From: Clavelina lepadiformis
Taxonomy: Eukaryota; Chordata; Ascidiacea; Aplousobranchia; Clavelinidae
Direction: 5' to 3'
Assembly: GCF_947623445.1 (NCBI RefSeq)
Contig: NC_135240.1
Location: forward strand, 1,302,001 to 1,366,000
DNA length: 64,000 nucleotides
Part shown: positions 45,339-59,524 of the stretch, in pieces
How the letters are laid out: each line of letters begins with the position of its first letter
How positions within the stretch are numbered: the first letter of the stretch is position 1
The notes under the pieces: model-generated
Seen by the model: the letters and a program-made list of their open reading frames with translations, nothing else
Databases searched by the model: none
What the model was told of the DNA's origin: nothing
Translations under genes and position numbers: made by a program

Positions 45339-48300
45339 TCACACGAGTGATATGTCTTCTCCAGTATAACCTACGATGGTGAGGTTGGGCCTCGGAGGGG
45401 CAGGAAGAGGGGTGGGTACAACCGTAGAAGGGCCGTTTACGCTTTCACTCGATGAACTGGAGGCAGATCTAGAAAATTGAGGATTTTTAATGGTTATCAC
45501 ATTTTCTGAAACAACATAATAATGAACATGAACTTGGCTGATAGTTTCTTTCAGCTGATAGTTGAGCAAGTAGGTTGGCATAACGTAAGTAGGCTTATAT
45601 GCCTGACTAAATCGATCGATCGTCCATAAATGAGATTTTCCTGAATCTAACAGTCACAGAGTTAAACTGAAAATTATGTAAATCTGGTTAACAGATGGCC
45701 AACCTAACCAGGTCTTGGTGCTCACAAGTGATTAAAAAGTTGCAGTCTTAAAATGAACCTCAAACGTCTCAACTGTGCTGTAAACTTCTCCTTTGCTATG
45801 TCTGGCTTAAAGCTTATCACAAGCAGCACTTCAACCAGATGTAATGGTTCTAGTTAACAACGAGTTGACACAACACATTATGAATTAAAATGAGCAGTTT
45901 TGATATTTTGCTTCCGTCATTTCGCTATTTATAGAATGAATCATAACATCGCAAACTTAAATTAAGATCATTTAATCGGGACACGCAACAGCAGAAATGT
46001 AAAATCCAAGAATAACTAATGGCTTATATGAAACAACAACATGAGTGTGCCTTGCATGAAGTAAACCAGGTATTTTTTTGGAAATGTCACCTATATACAA
46101 AATCAAATGAACATAACCTATGCATTGACTTACTCTAAGCAGAGTTTGACAGTGGTAGCTATAGGTACAGTTACCTGGGTCTTAACGGCCTTGATGACCA
46201 ATCACTGTGCTCAAGGTCTGATTTTGCCCAATCATCATTGCCAGAGCTGTCAGACACGGATGAGCGATCACTACTCGCACCAGACTGGTCTGGCTGAGAT
46301 GCAACTCCGGAAGTTGATCCGGTCTTGCTATGAACGGATGAATAAGTTGCCCATCCCGGTACAATACATATCTATACAGTGTAATGTAGATGATGACTAC
46401 ATGAGTGAAGACCCCATCGGACTCACCTTGAGAGCGATGATGTTGGAATGTTGTCCATATCTGAGCAGGATCTGGACCTCCTCCTCACAATCGCGTTTGT
46501 TCTTGAATATTATCTGCTCAAACAATGAGCTTTTGTGATGAAACAATCAGGTATTTGTTGTCAATAAAATCAAAATAAAACTAAATTTCAAGCACTGGTG
46601 ATGATAAGTTGAAGTTTTAAAAGATGTCCATGGCTACCTTGACAGCGTATTCCTTCTTGGTCGCCTTGTGGATGCATCTCTTTGCAGATGGAATAGGATC
46701 CGATCCCAATCTCCTCTTTTTCTTCGTACTCCTCCAGGAAGCTCTTCGGGGAGTTGTTGATCTGGAAGAACGAGATTTTGTGAGATGATTGACAGCTTAT
46801 TGTGACATCACAAATATCAGAAATTTGCACTGAGCTCAATCAGTCTGGCACACTTCAGAGTAAACACAAAATCTTAGTAAAATGGCCCATGCTCATATAG
46901 ATGAAGTTAATAGGCCGAGAATGAAGTTGTCCAAGATACACCAGAGCACAAGGTGAGCTTCCGGCATGAAGTTAGTGAGATTTCAAACTCACCCTGTTTG
47001 TGAGCAGAGCAGTTCCGCTGAAGTCCCTTTGAGGGATGTTCGGGTTCTGAGTTCGGGTTCACCACGGATTCTGAGCGTCATCTATCTGTGGAGCGACGAA
47101 TGAAAATCCTCGGAAGAGCTGTTGAGCAGCAGCAGCACTTGCCGGCACTCCGGGTGAATCTAAGAAAGAAATATGATTTCTATTGTGATCAAGCTTCTCC
47201 GTTGTTGTTTGGAGTAAACTGGTCCAACAACCTGTTCCACAACTGAAACGCTACAAACATTCTTTGAGACAAAGCAGATGGAATTGGGCATGGTTATATA
47301 ATTACGTGCGTGAAATGCATCTTTGTATCGCATTGTGGTCACAAGGCAATATATTCCCACCACCCGGCTCTATGTGGCAGCAGAGATCAATACTACGTAA
47401 CCCAACATCAGCCCAATATATTATTACAGCATAATCAGTGATATTACTCACCTCTGCCTGGCACACAGCATGACGGAGCGTTTATCGTTTATGTCATCAT
47501 GCTTTTTTAATTTTCAGCCAGCCGACTATTTTACTGGAAAATAACAAGATGTCTATTGTCTACCTCTTGGGGTCCGAGAAGTGAACTCGGAGTCAAAATA
47601 AGTTGCATCCTCAGCTCTGGTGGCTGCAGGTTTGAAGGGAGGATCAATATCTTTCCTTAGGAGCTTGTTCCAGTCGATGGCACTGAAGAACGGATGCCTC
47701 TTGATGTCCTCCACCCCACTCCCCAGTCTGGAGGAAGAAACATCAGGAGATGAATTTATTCGTCATCAACTACTTGCCAGGTTTAAAACCGTAAACACAA
47801 ACATCTTATAAATCAATGAAGAAGAGAAGATGTCTATGGTCTGGTACGACATTGTACATGTGGAATATATTCTTGTAAGAATATTAGCTAAATAAATATT
47901 AACAAAACTGTTAAAGAATCTATCATAGACATCAGCTAGATACGGTGATATGTGGCAAAGTTCCTATAAATGCTGACAACACCTTCAGTTTTAACAGAGT
48001 TACCACGACAACTCGCTAATAAACATCAACATCTTCAACTCACCTATTCGCAGGATTCCTTTTGAATAGCATCCTCAGGAGAGCCTGTGCCGCAGGACTC
48101 AAGAACTGTGGCATACCCAGCTTAGCTCTGAGCAACAATATGTTTTGTTAAGTGTTCATATCATGAGATGTGATATATTGAGAAACAACCACACATGGCC
48201 TTGTTCATTATCAGCATAACGTATCGTAGCAAGTCGAATAATGTGAGCATCTTAGCCCAGAAGCCCTTATATTATGCTAAGCCACTTATAATGTGGCACC

Positions 48301-48550
48301 AGCTATTACAGTAATTCTCTCTGGGTGGGGAGAGGAACCAGCAATTAAGTGTGAGATTGAAGCTTCAAAGAGAAACAATTAAAGTTCAAAAAGGAAAAAG
48401 GGAGCTTGTGATGTAACAATTATACTTGAAACCATGATTATCACATCACTGTTCACAGTGAGGAGGTATTTGGCAAATAAATTGTTAAAATTGCCCAGCT
48501 CCAGCTTTCCTTTGGGACAAGTTACGTTACTAATGCCACATATATATACT

Positions 48551-48615
48551 AAGTCAAAATATAATGAGCCAAGTCAAAATATAACGAGCCCAGTCAAAAG
48601 TTAAGTCAAAACATA
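48551..48615. repeat. 20-bp tandem repeat
   Basis: AAGTCAAAATATAATGAGCC recurs three times with small changes inside an RSK intron. Confidence 0.6.
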
Positions 48616-50188
48616 ATATAGCAAATTAGCAAGTGAAAAGTTTCATGTAACATTGTGGTTGAACTAAATATGAATTAAACATAAACAAGGTAGAAGTAAT
48701 GGAGAACCAGCAGGCTACAGAGGTTTAAAATTTACACTGACTTACTATGAGGTCATCGTCCACAATTATTATGCTAACAATGGCCTATGTACATTTCATT
48801 CTATGTGCATCTGTACATACTTTAATATCTGGGTCATCGTGTCTTTTCTGTCCCTTCCTTGGAATGGAAGCTGGCCGGTGAGCATCTCATACTGAAATAA
48901 TAACATCACCATTTCATTAAAAATACAACCACGTGCGAATGAGACGAACTCGGATATTTCCACACAGCTAGGCATGAAACTACAGAAGCTTATGCCATAG
49001 TTTAATCAACAAACTTAGCATGCCAGTTGAGAGCAGAGCATAATACCATGAGCACGCCAAAGGACCACCAGTCTGCGGAGCAATCGTGGCCACGGCGGTT
49101 CACCACCTCAGGGGCCATGTACTCCACTGTGCCGCAGAACGAGAAAGCTTTCTCCGACCCATCCAATGACTCTTTGCTCAAACCAAAGTCAGTGAGAGCG
49201 ATATGGCCGTCAACATCGAGCAGAATGCTGGAGATGACAAACAGGACAATCACATGAACAACAACTGAACTGGATTGTCACATTCCAAGCACCAGGTTGG
49301 CCCACGGGTAATTTGTTATTCAAATACATGAGAATAGTGAATAACTTTAGTGGAATATGTATTGTGCAGTGTTTACTGGGATGGTGAGTATCTTAATAAT
49401 CTAATTTCTACTTCAAGCATAAATGAACCAGATTTTAAGAATCATCAATCGGTAAAACTAAATGCAACGAGTTTCAGGAAAATGACATCACCAGCTGTTG
49501 TCAGCCGTGTATCGAGATAAACAGAATGAAAAGAATATAATCTAAACAAAAATGTCGACCTGGTGCCCTTCCTCTCAGTCAGTGCATGCAGTGAATAAAA
49601 GTAATTGAGCCGCTTATTAAACTTAAACACACTGAAGTCGGATTTATACTGACGTACGCACAAATAACCAACTAGGCCTAGATGTTTTTCCCAAATCACT
49701 AAAAATGCAAATTTGGTAAAAAAATTAAATTTTCCCAGCAAAAAAATACATATAATGCTTTTAAAAACTTGGCTGACTAGAAGTAGAAATCAGGTTCTAA
49801 CTTCTCAGGTTTAAGGTCGCGATAAATGATGCTGAGGAAAATGGTCAAGGGCAAGCTCGGCGAGGTAGATCTTGACGTCATTCTCCGTGAACATCAGCTC
49901 TTTGGAGAGTCGGGTGAACAATTTGCCGACAATTTCAGACAATTTGCCCGGAAAGCAAACATTTAAGCCGTTATAAAAACAAACATGTCGTTTGAGGTGT
50001 TCACAAATAGATGGTGTTTATTTTGAAAAACATGTTTACTACGAGGTTATTTGTTTATAAAGTAAACAAAAACATGCCATGCTAAGTCGACATGAATTTG
50101 TGGGCAACAGCTACAACAGACACAACAAGTGCATTATGTAATCCTTTAATAGAAGATAAAAGAAGCTATTTATTGTGATACCAAGTTA

Positions 50189-50356
<168 letters not shown>

Positions 50357-50797
50357 TCAATTTAAATCCAAGTAGGGCTGACTCCTTGTTATAATTATTT
50401 AGGTAATTTTTCGAGAAGACGAGCTCGAAATGTGATATGAGATGTGATATGAGTACAATGTTGAATGGACAATTATCATCGTCATATCATACACAAGCCC
50501 CATAAAAGTATTGTTTCGTCGGCCGTTTTATGAATGAACGACAATGTACAAAGAAATTAATCTCTTGTAAATTGGAAGTGAAACATCACAACATTATAAC
50601 ATGAGCCAGCAAACCTGTTTACAAACCAATAAACTCATAATGAGAACAGTCACAGACATGTTAATAAGCTGCCCCTTTTACTGTAATTAAGTTGCCATAA
50701 GTCGTAAATTGAACAATTTATTTATGGCTGTAGTGATTTTATTGCAAAAAAATTGTAACTTTGAAACTTTTTCAACAAGATTTCGCCAACCCAGCTT

Positions 50798-50890
50798 GTA
50801 TGCTATAATATATAACATATGCTATAATATATAACATATATATGCTATAAGATATAATAAACTATAATATATGCTATAATATAATATGAT
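50798..50890. repeat. AT-rich short tandem repeat
   Basis: Several copies of ATGCTATAATATATAACAT lie in the intron between RSK exons 2 and 3. Confidence 0.65.
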
Positions 50891-52229
50891 TAACCATTTT
50901 CCTCTCTGGTTTAATGATTTAACCTAATTTAATAATAACCTACATTCGGTGAAATAATTCCTCTCTATGTTTATGTCAACTAATTGTATCTACACATATC
51001 TTATAGGCTCACTACCAAACATTCATGAACTGGAACCATTAAAAATTTTGCTGAGGCCTGAGGTACCATAAATACCAGGCGGTTTATAATGTGCTTTGGT
51101 TTAATTGATCCAAGGTAGATAATTCAATTGTGACAACTAAAGCATTTCCTAAAAAGCAAAACTTCTTTAGAACTTAAACGGGCCATGCGTGATTTTTCCA
51201 ATACATTCCTGCTGCCACAGTCGGCAAAAGTTAACCTTTTATTTTAGCTGTGACTTAGGTGTAAAAAAAACTTCTTTAGAACTTAACCATTGCTTTTCTT
51301 TTACTACAACGAACAACAAATAAATTAAATGTTTGTGAACACGACATTCGCATACTCGGCACATCCCGATCAAACCTGAAGAGCTTTCCAATCATAGTCA
51401 TTTTTTGACAATTTTCAAAGCAGCCTGCAAGTAAAATAGTTTGGCAACCCTGGACCTTGAGTTAGTTTCTTAATCAGAGACAATGACTTGATGACAAGCC
51501 GTTAAGAAGGCGGCGGATTGCGTATGTTTCTGAATATCTTGACTGACACAGCGACATGATTAAGTGTATTTTATATCTAACTAAAAGCTCAGCTTATTTT
51601 TCTTTAGATGTGGCGACACAATGAAATGAGGAGAAAAATCGTAAAATTTGAGCAGAATGTAACAGAATTGTATCGTCTTGACAACCAATATAAGCAGACG
51701 ACCACATTTACAATTTACGTTATTGTCATGGAACAACATTACATAGCAGCAGGAAGCAACCTGACAGTAGCACGTACCTTGATGTCTCCGTTATCCACGA
51801 TCATGTCATCTTCAACCTGACAATACAAAGCACAAGGTTAAGTTCTTATGAAATCATTGAGCATCGTCCCATGCAACTGCGCTGGGATTATAAACCTGGT
51901 CTAAGGACAAAGTGGATTAGGGAAAAAAGGGAGGGAAACACTGCTAAGGTTCAACTGATGTCAATTTGTCATGATATGGTCAGGACTAACAATGAGCATC
52001 ATAGATTTTTTATATAAGATTTCAATGGTTGGCGGCTGATTGGTTAAGAAGCACAACATGTCAACGTCGAGCTGAACAATCAAAACTTTGACGCAATCAA
52101 TGGTGATAAAAAGGTTAGCTTAAGCATAGACATCAATCGATGAGAACTCACCTCTTCTGTAAGTGGTTGGCTGTGTCCAGGATCCATGAACAATCCATTT
52201 GCTAGTGGAGCCAATGCCATTTTGGCCGG

Positions 52230-53429
52230 TTTTGTTGACCAACTTTATTAAGCTTAAATAACAATCTACGACCTTCCTGATAAAAATTTAACAATTGCCC
52301 TTAACATGAAAGGAATAAAATGTTCAGAATCAAAGCAATAAATCTAACACAGACATCAGCTTGCATTGGCTTGGTTCTTAGCACTATATTCAACGTACAG
52401 GAAGATTGTATGTGTGCAAAGTCAAATTTTTTGCACATGAATTTGCTTTAAATCACAAAAATTTTAGAAATATTTGTCCCGACCTATGAATAATTATAAT
52501 ATGAATAATCGTACTTTGTTTGTTTTTGTAATAATATTGGTTACGTTGTTCTTTTATTTTGTGCCCCTTTGTTCACAATCTAGTTAAGTGACTTCCAGAA
52601 AATTCGGCTTCCAATATCACCCATGATACAGAGATGGCTTTGTAGTATTTATGAGTAGTTCTGTGAAGGTTTCTCGAAAGTTCATATTATTTCGAGTGGT
52701 TTCATAAATACAAGCCGAGCTACATAGACATTAAATATTTCTTATCGTAACGTTGTGGTGAATCGTGCATCACTGTTCAGATATCAACAAAACTTAACGT
52801 AATTAACAAATTCATAAAAGTAAGGTATATATAATTGAAAAGCGAACATTTACACCATTTTATATACAAAAGGCGTTTTTTATCTGTTTTAATTACTTTT
52901 TACAACAATGACTGTTGTAATAAGTGTCAAATGCTGTCTTTTTGCCTCCGTTGCAACTCCCAGTATATACACGTACTACAACGACATAATCGGTGAGCAT
53001 TCCTCACACACATCGGAAGCTGGTCATAACAATTCTTCGATATATTTGGTACAAATTTGCTGAGATTAATCGGAGAAAATATACCGAAGCCGGAGAAACC
53101 TGGTGCTGAAACTTAGCAAAATTGTTCAAGCAGGTCCTTTACACCAACAATGCAACATGTAGCTCACCAGGTAACGCTAGCCCCAGCCTTATCAAGTCCA
53201 ATCTGCAACCAGCGACAACCCGTTCGCGGAACTCAAAAACAATCTTTCCCATCTGGAGACATTCGTTTTCCTTGGTTACTAATCAAGGCAATCAAGATGA
53301 CAGTTGAGTCACCACTTCCTGTGAGACGTCACTCTCCACACACACCTGCAGACACGGACAGCGCTTAACTTATTCTTAATGCGTTGTTATCTTATCGTAT
53401 TGTAGCCGAACTGTAGCTGTAATTTACTG
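52230..53429. other. Upstream of RSK; no supported gene
   Basis: Probably holds the RSK promoter. Two overlapping 60-72 codon frames at 53122-53370 are Pro/Ser-rich and end just before the 112-bp repeat; they could be a retroelement tail but no motif supports this. Confidence 0.35.
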
Positions 53430-53541
53430 TAACCGTTAGTTATGATTTTTTGCTCATAACTTTAGCTATAATTGTATTGATAACTCAAAACGTTTCATGT
53501 GTGTAATTCGTATTTTGTTCTTAACGTTCTTACACTAAAAC
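53430..53541 (+). repeat. 112-bp repeat, second copy
   Basis: Matches 44886-44997 over its full length in the same orientation, apparently differing at one position (CTTATA/CTTACA). Such identity implies a recent copy. It may be a fragment of the gypsy LTR. Confidence 0.85.
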
Positions 53542-53569
53542 GGGACTGGGTAAAACCTGGACACGACGC

Positions 53570-53755
53570 AATCCGCGGATTGTCCATGGACGGTTGAAAA
53601 TGGACGATTTTTGTTTAAGCGTCCATGGACGCTTTTACGCAAATCCGACGTTTTCCCTTAATCGTCCTTGTACGGTCGTTGAAATAGGCTTAAATAAGTT
53701 ATTTTGCAACAAAGCGTCCATGGACGGTTGAAAATAGACGATTTTGTTGTTCGAT
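53570..53755. repeat. Repeats containing the palindrome CGTCCATGGACG
   Basis: The unit TCCATGGACGGTTGAAAAT followed by GGACGATTTT or AGACGATTTT occurs at about 53581 and 53717. A further GCGTCCATGGACGC palindrome lies at about 53619. No ORF. Confidence 0.7.
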
Positions 53756-55773
53756 AAAGTGTCTTTCGATAAGGTGTCATAGTACTGTCACATACGTACT
53801 TAAAACAACCAAAAAATTGTGATACTGATAACTTTATTAGGTATTTATAAGTGGGTCCAGAATGTTTATGTTTAGATGCACGCTCAACTTAGTTTGACGA
53901 AAACCGCGGAAAAGAGCAGCATGACATTAAAAAACACAGAGCAGGCTCATAATAGGAAGCACATGCATACCTTGTTGGCTACGCTATCAAGCAGGAAAAT
54001 CTTTTACGCCCTGCAGAATCTCAATGAGTTCCCTTAAAAATATAAAAAAGTTAAAAACACTTGGCTATAATAAGCGGTTTAAGATCTCAACAGGCACTCA
54101 GGCCAAGAGCTTGCTTAGATTCTTTTTTTCTGGTTTTGTGGTTTGCTGATTAACGAAGTGCTAGCTCATAGTCATAGCCTATATTCTGGAATTTTTAAAT
54201 AGTTGAACCGGACAATCTACAAACCTAATTCGATCGGCAAATTGAATTAAATTACCACAACACGTGCCACAGTTGCAGATTGTTTACAAAATTTTATGAT
54301 GATATATACATCATTTAAGCAATTAACAACATTTGCGAAAAACTAGAAAAAGTTACTTTAATGTAATATTTAAGCCCTATTCAGAAGACTTAATTGACAG
54401 ACAATCACTCTTATGACCGCCTTGTGATTGCCTTTGATAAAACAAGTTGGTCTTTGGTAAAATGACAAAACCAAACCAATTCTTGAAAAATATTAAGACG
54501 AACAGGCAACAGAATTACATACGTATGTATAATTGTATATACATAGCCAAGAGATTGGTCACCCTAGGTGTAAGTTATTCACTCTTCAATTAACCACAAG
54601 CTAACCTAAGTCAATTTTAGACAAACTCTTCATTTAAGAGCAATTTTGGGAAGTGGTGAAATACTATACAGTAAAAATGTGATATAATGGTATGTTTAAC
54701 AGTTACAGTCTTTCACAACAATAAAGCCATGTAATAAGAAAAAAGCAATCGCTGATAGCAAGTATATACCTAATAAAGGTGGGTCATTTAAAATGTAACA
54801 TATTTATGACGGTGTGTATGAGCACACTTATCAGACGTGGACCAGTGCTTATGAATTACACAAGGTCATAAGGTCGTGACAAGTGAGTTCTGCCATTTAT
54901 GATACCTGAGATTTATAACAAAACCAAGTCAAACATAACAAACATGCAGGATTAACTTTAACCTGATTTTAAACAATATCAATAGTTATCTAAAAGCCGT
55001 AGCTATATAATCCTTCTTTCTTATTTTTTATTGGTTTTATAAAATATGATGAAACAACATATATTATAATATATACTTACTGTAAATTTCTGGTAAACTT
55101 GAATTGACTATCTTGAACAATATACGAAACCCCATCATGGACTCCTCAGGGCGACGACTTCTGAAATATATATGCTGAAAACTATATACATCATGATGAC
55201 AACCATTTGATGATGTCATCTCCAAATCTTCCACAACTCAACAATAATCCACTACAAACGCCGAACTTGGACAGCATATTGCTGCAATGTCAATATTTCA
55301 TGGTACTAGGCTACTACACTATTATTAATGATTACTAAACTATACCCTGCAAAAAAATTTATACGTCTCCAAACGGCATATTAAATATGATGATCATTAA
55401 TACACAACTGATTTGTGCCTAAAACGTTTGTAAGTGCATATATTCTTGATCATAATACGTGTAAATGTCAATATTGCATGATACTAAGTACAACTGCATT
55501 ATTAATTATTATCAATGATTACTAAAATATATTTTGAAAAAAGCAATTATATATCTCCAAACATCATGTTAACATGATGATCTTTAATAAACATCTGCTG
55601 AATTGTGATTAAATTTAAAACTAATATTAATGTAACTATTTGCATTGTATTGTATTATTATTAATATGTGTAACTATTTGTACTAATATTAATGTAACTA
55701 ATATGTAACTGTAGTCTGTAACTAACTACCAGCATAATATGTGTAATTTTGTATATATAATGCCTTCATTCAG
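53756..55773. other. Intergenic, no supported gene
   Basis: About 2 kb of AT-rich DNA. Related words recur at 55290-55420 and 55465-55600 (ATGATACTA...TGCATTATTAAT, ATATCTCCAAACATC), suggesting a diverged local duplication. Confidence 0.4.
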
Positions 55774-57332
55774 CAGGGCTCTCACAAATGAAAACCAGAA
55801 AATCCCTAAAGCTATGCCAAAAAATCCCTAAACCATAATTAGCGCGTTATACAGTTTATACTTGTATGTTATCACTACGGCGATTATTTTTTTTACTTAA
55901 CAAACGAAAGTTTTTGACCTAAAATTTAAAAATTTTGACATTAAAAACTTTTTTTTGAAAAATTTTGATGTATGAAGAACTCAAGTAGTTAAATTACGCA
56001 TTATTGTACAAAAAGTTAAAATTTATTATAGTAAAGAAGGTCAAAAATCTAAACACACACCTAGTCTATTCTGAAAAGGGAAATGAGCTAGGCCTAATTA
56101 CAAATCACTGCCAAAAACACTGCAACTAAGACACAGCAAAAACTGTTCAATACACTTGTCATTTGGATTTGACAAGCAGCAACCTCCGCAGTCTCAACAC
56201 TCTAAGTCTAAACTAATAATTAAGTAGACAATGGGTCCTTTACAACAGTATGAAGTAGGCTGCAAGGTGTACAATGTGAAATGACAAGTTCACCTATAGT
56301 ACAACCTCTACGACACCACGACAATGCAGCTTTTAAACAATTTTGACTTGGTAAAAAATTTTAACTTTTTAAACAATTTCGACAATTTTTGACCTAACGC
56401 TGTAAATTTGAAAAATTTTTGACTTTTTTCGACAAGTCAACTTATCACATTACCTCAAAGATGGCTAGTAGGGGTATATATAGGCCTATATATACAAATG
56501 ACAAACAAATTAACCTTCTTTACATACTAAAAGTGAAACCTGAATAAGTACTTTATAGGACTATGGGAATGGTGTTGTGTGGTTTCTAGACTGGCCTAAG
56601 CCAAGTCTGACTGTTTGACTCCGCTAATGATTGTCTTTGACTCCGTTGCGTTTACTGTCTCTATATTGCTTCTTAAATCAACACCAACTTCATAAAGTTT
56701 AGTTGTTATATTGTCCGAATAAGTTGTATCGAATTAGCAATATTTACACCATGATCCCACTTTCATAATAATTCAGTAATAACTTCAATTTAGCAGAACA
56801 AGGGAAATAACTCAGAGAAGAGAGAATTTCCAAGAGCCGAGAGAAGTACTAGCAAGTCCTGAAGGGACAAGCCCTTGCAGAGACTCGCCGGCCAGAGCTT
56901 CCAGGGTAACGATTTGAACCAAGCTTAACCTTTTATATCATACACGTCAGCCAATCAGCTAACGCCATGTTAATTTATCGTTGCTACGTGTATGTGTGTA
57001 CTATCTATTATTCTACGAATCTACGTTATCCAAACATTTCATCAAGTACACTTCAAACTTTACGCCGTAAAACAACGCTACTTGAAATACTTCAACTACC
57101 GTCAGCACGCTACAAGCTTTGCACATTATTATCTGCCTGGAGAAAAATCAAAACTTTTGCAATGCCAATATATATAATTATTGCAATGTTTCTACATGAT
57201 CCCCACAGGACTATCTATCAACAATTTCAAAAATCCCCAAAAAATCCCTAGATCATCAAAATCCCTAAACTTGTCCCTAAAAGGGGCTAAAAGTTCCAAT
57301 TTGGAACTAAATCCCTAAGAGTGAGAGCGCTG
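55774..57332. mobile_element. Non-autonomous hAT-like element
   Basis: The left end CAGGGCTCTCACAAATG and the right end, read on the other strand, CAGCGCTCTCACTCTTAG are inverted repeats. AAAATCCCTAAA words are frequent next to both ends. The left ~330 bp are shared with the next element. No transposase is present. No target duplication can be read, because the right end touches the next element. Confidence 0.75.
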
Positions 57333-57333
57333 C

Positions 57334-58140
57334 CAGGGCTCTCACAAATGCAAACCAGAAAATCCGTAAAGCTATGCCAAAAAATCCCTAGATGGCATGA
57401 AAAATCCCTAAACCATAATTAGCGCGTTATACTATTATTTTATCACTAGGGCAATTATTTTTTGACCTAAAAACGAAAGTTTTTGACCTAAAAATTGAAA
57501 CTTTTGACAAATTTTGACATTGAAAAACTTTTTTTTGACAAATTTTGACGTATGAAGAACTCAAGTAGTTAAATTACGCATTATTGTACAAAAAGTTAAA
57601 ATTTATTGTAGTAAAGCAGGTCAAAAATCTGAACACAGACCTAGCCTATTCTGAAAAGGGAAATGAGCTAATTACAAATCACTGCCAAGAAAACTGTTGT
57701 ACAATGTAAAATGACAATTTCACAAATAACTGCATTGTGTAGTCTATAGATCTAGCCTACTATTGTCCATTATTTCCAGCTACTCATTTCAGCAGCAATG
57801 TGTTCATGTACTTCAGTATCAGTGGCATTGCTTTTAACACTTTTCACCATTTTCAACATGCCAGGATGGTCTTTTACATACAGTTTGTCAGCAGGTATGT
57901 CAAGGGACTTCATTCCTTGTTGTGTATGTAACAATCCAATTAAGCTTTCTCGCTTCATACAATTTCTGTGGTCTGTTTTTATCTCTTTCAAAGTGCTGAA
58001 TAGTCTTTCAGCGGGTGAATTGGCAAAGGGTAGTGACAACAAGCAAGCAACAACATTACGCAGATTTTTGTATTTTAATTCTCCAACCACTGATTTTTGA
58101 GAATCAATCAACAAATCATGCAGAAGCACTCCAGGTTTTA
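57334..58140. mobile_element. hAT element with transposase C-terminal fragment
   Basis: Begins CAGGGCTCTCACAAATGCAAACC and follows the preceding element's left part (TTAGCGCGTTATAC, CTATTCTGAAAAGGGAAATGAG). The minus strand at 57770-58129 is open for 119 residues with the hAT dimerisation signature: LLSLPFANSPAERLFSTLK, KTDHRN, LIGLLHTQQGM. This is the end of a hAT transposase; the catalytic part is missing and the right terminus of the element was not found. Confidence 0.85.
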
Positions 58141-58193
58141 AATAGGCTAAGCAGTTTCAATTACTCTTTAAAATTTGAAATAAGCTTCTAAAT

Positions 58194-58796
58194 CAGTGCT
58201 CTTTAACAGGGGTTCCGCGGAACATGTAGTGGGGTTCCGTGAGTTTTAAGGGTTCCGCGAGGGTTCCTCGTTTATTTAGGGAAATTGATTTCTTGCTTCA
58301 GCACTTTGATGCGTCATTCCGATTTTTTTTAGATCACTGCACCGCATTCATACTCCAAGCAGGCCAGTTTGTTAAACAAGAAGTTGAGTGCAGTCAACAA
58401 CCGAATAAAACATTAATATAATTGTTGCGTCACTTGCTGTTAACAAGAACGTTATTGTTGCATCACATTCATAAACACAACAAAAACAGAAGTTGCTTGA
58501 AGGTTGTCGATATGTGTATGAGAATTGCATTAAGCAACGTTGAGCCTCGATTTAAGAAGATTGTAAAAGAAAAGCAACATTAACAGAGTCATTAAATGTC
58601 TGACTTTATAACTTTTGTAATAACTGTTTATGTTTTGAAATGTGTAATTATTTTTTGAAGTGTAACAGTGTAATAACGAAATATTTTATTTTCTGATCAA
58701 GCAATTCGTAATTTCTAAATTTTGTTAGTGGGGTTCCGTGACAAACGCGAAAGTACAAGAGGGGTTCCGCGTTGACAAAAAGGTTGAAGAGCACTG
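58194..58796. mobile_element. hAT element, 603 bp, with perfect target duplication
   Basis: The left end CAGTGCTCTTTAACAGGGG and the right end, on the other strand, CAGTGCTCTTCAACCTTTT are inverted repeats, with GGGGTTCCGCG words inside both ends. The octamer TTCTAAAT occurs exactly on each side (58186-58193, 58797-58804). A 60-codon frame inside has no recognised motif. Confidence 0.93.
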
Positions 58797-59094
58797 TTCT
58801 AAATGAACAGAAACAAGTAGACTAGGCTACAAGAATATTTCCCAACACTTTTAACGCCGATTTAAATAGAAGAATTTCTTTTAATATTGCTACTCTCGCG
58901 ATATTATGGATTGATCTAAGTCGATAAGACGTTCGGCAAAATCACTTGTATTTTAGACAGCCATGAACATGAACGTAATCCTCTACGGTCTACAGTCTAC
59001 ACCAATGTTCCCTCTAATTTTTCACGAATCTGAGCAAACACACTGAGGCGGGGAAGTGATCCATTTATGACTCGCAAGCCAGGTTTGAAATTCA

Positions 59095-59524
59095 GAAGCC
59101 TGGGTCGAGATTACAGAGGTCATGGTTCGTATAAATTGAAGCCTGGGTCGAGATTACAGAGGTCATGGGTTCTGTAGATTGAAGCCTGGGTCGAGATTGG
59201 AGCAGTCATGGCTCGTATATAATGAAGCCTGGGTCGAGATTATAGAGGTCATGGGTTCTGTAGATTGAAGCCTGGGTCGAGTTTGGAAGGGTCATGGCTC
59301 GTATATAATGAAGCCTGGGTCGAGATTATAGAGGTCATGGGTTCTGTAGATTGAAGCCTGGGTCGAGTTTGGAAGGGTCATGTCTCGTATATAATGAAGC
59401 CTGGGTCGAGATTACAGAGTTCATGGGTTCTGTAGATTGAAGCCTGGTTCGACATTGGAAGGGTCATGGCTCGTTTAAAATGAAGCCTGGGTCAACATTA
59501 CAGAAGTCATGGGTTAGGCCAGAG
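59095..59524. repeat. 43-bp tandem repeat in 86-bp dimers
   Basis: GAAGCCTGGGTCGAG and its variants recur at 59095, 59138, 59181, 59224, 59267, 59310, 59353, 59396, 59439 and 59482, exactly 43 bp apart. Alternate units end in GGGTTCTGTAGATT or GGCTCGTATATAAT, making an 86-bp higher-order unit. Weaker copies continue after the following element (60000-60080). Confidence 0.95.

Noticed and set aside
46107-46538. 143-codon plus-strand frame
   Set aside because: Antisense of the RSK exons ending NIIALK and of the Ser-rich tail; no motifs of its own.
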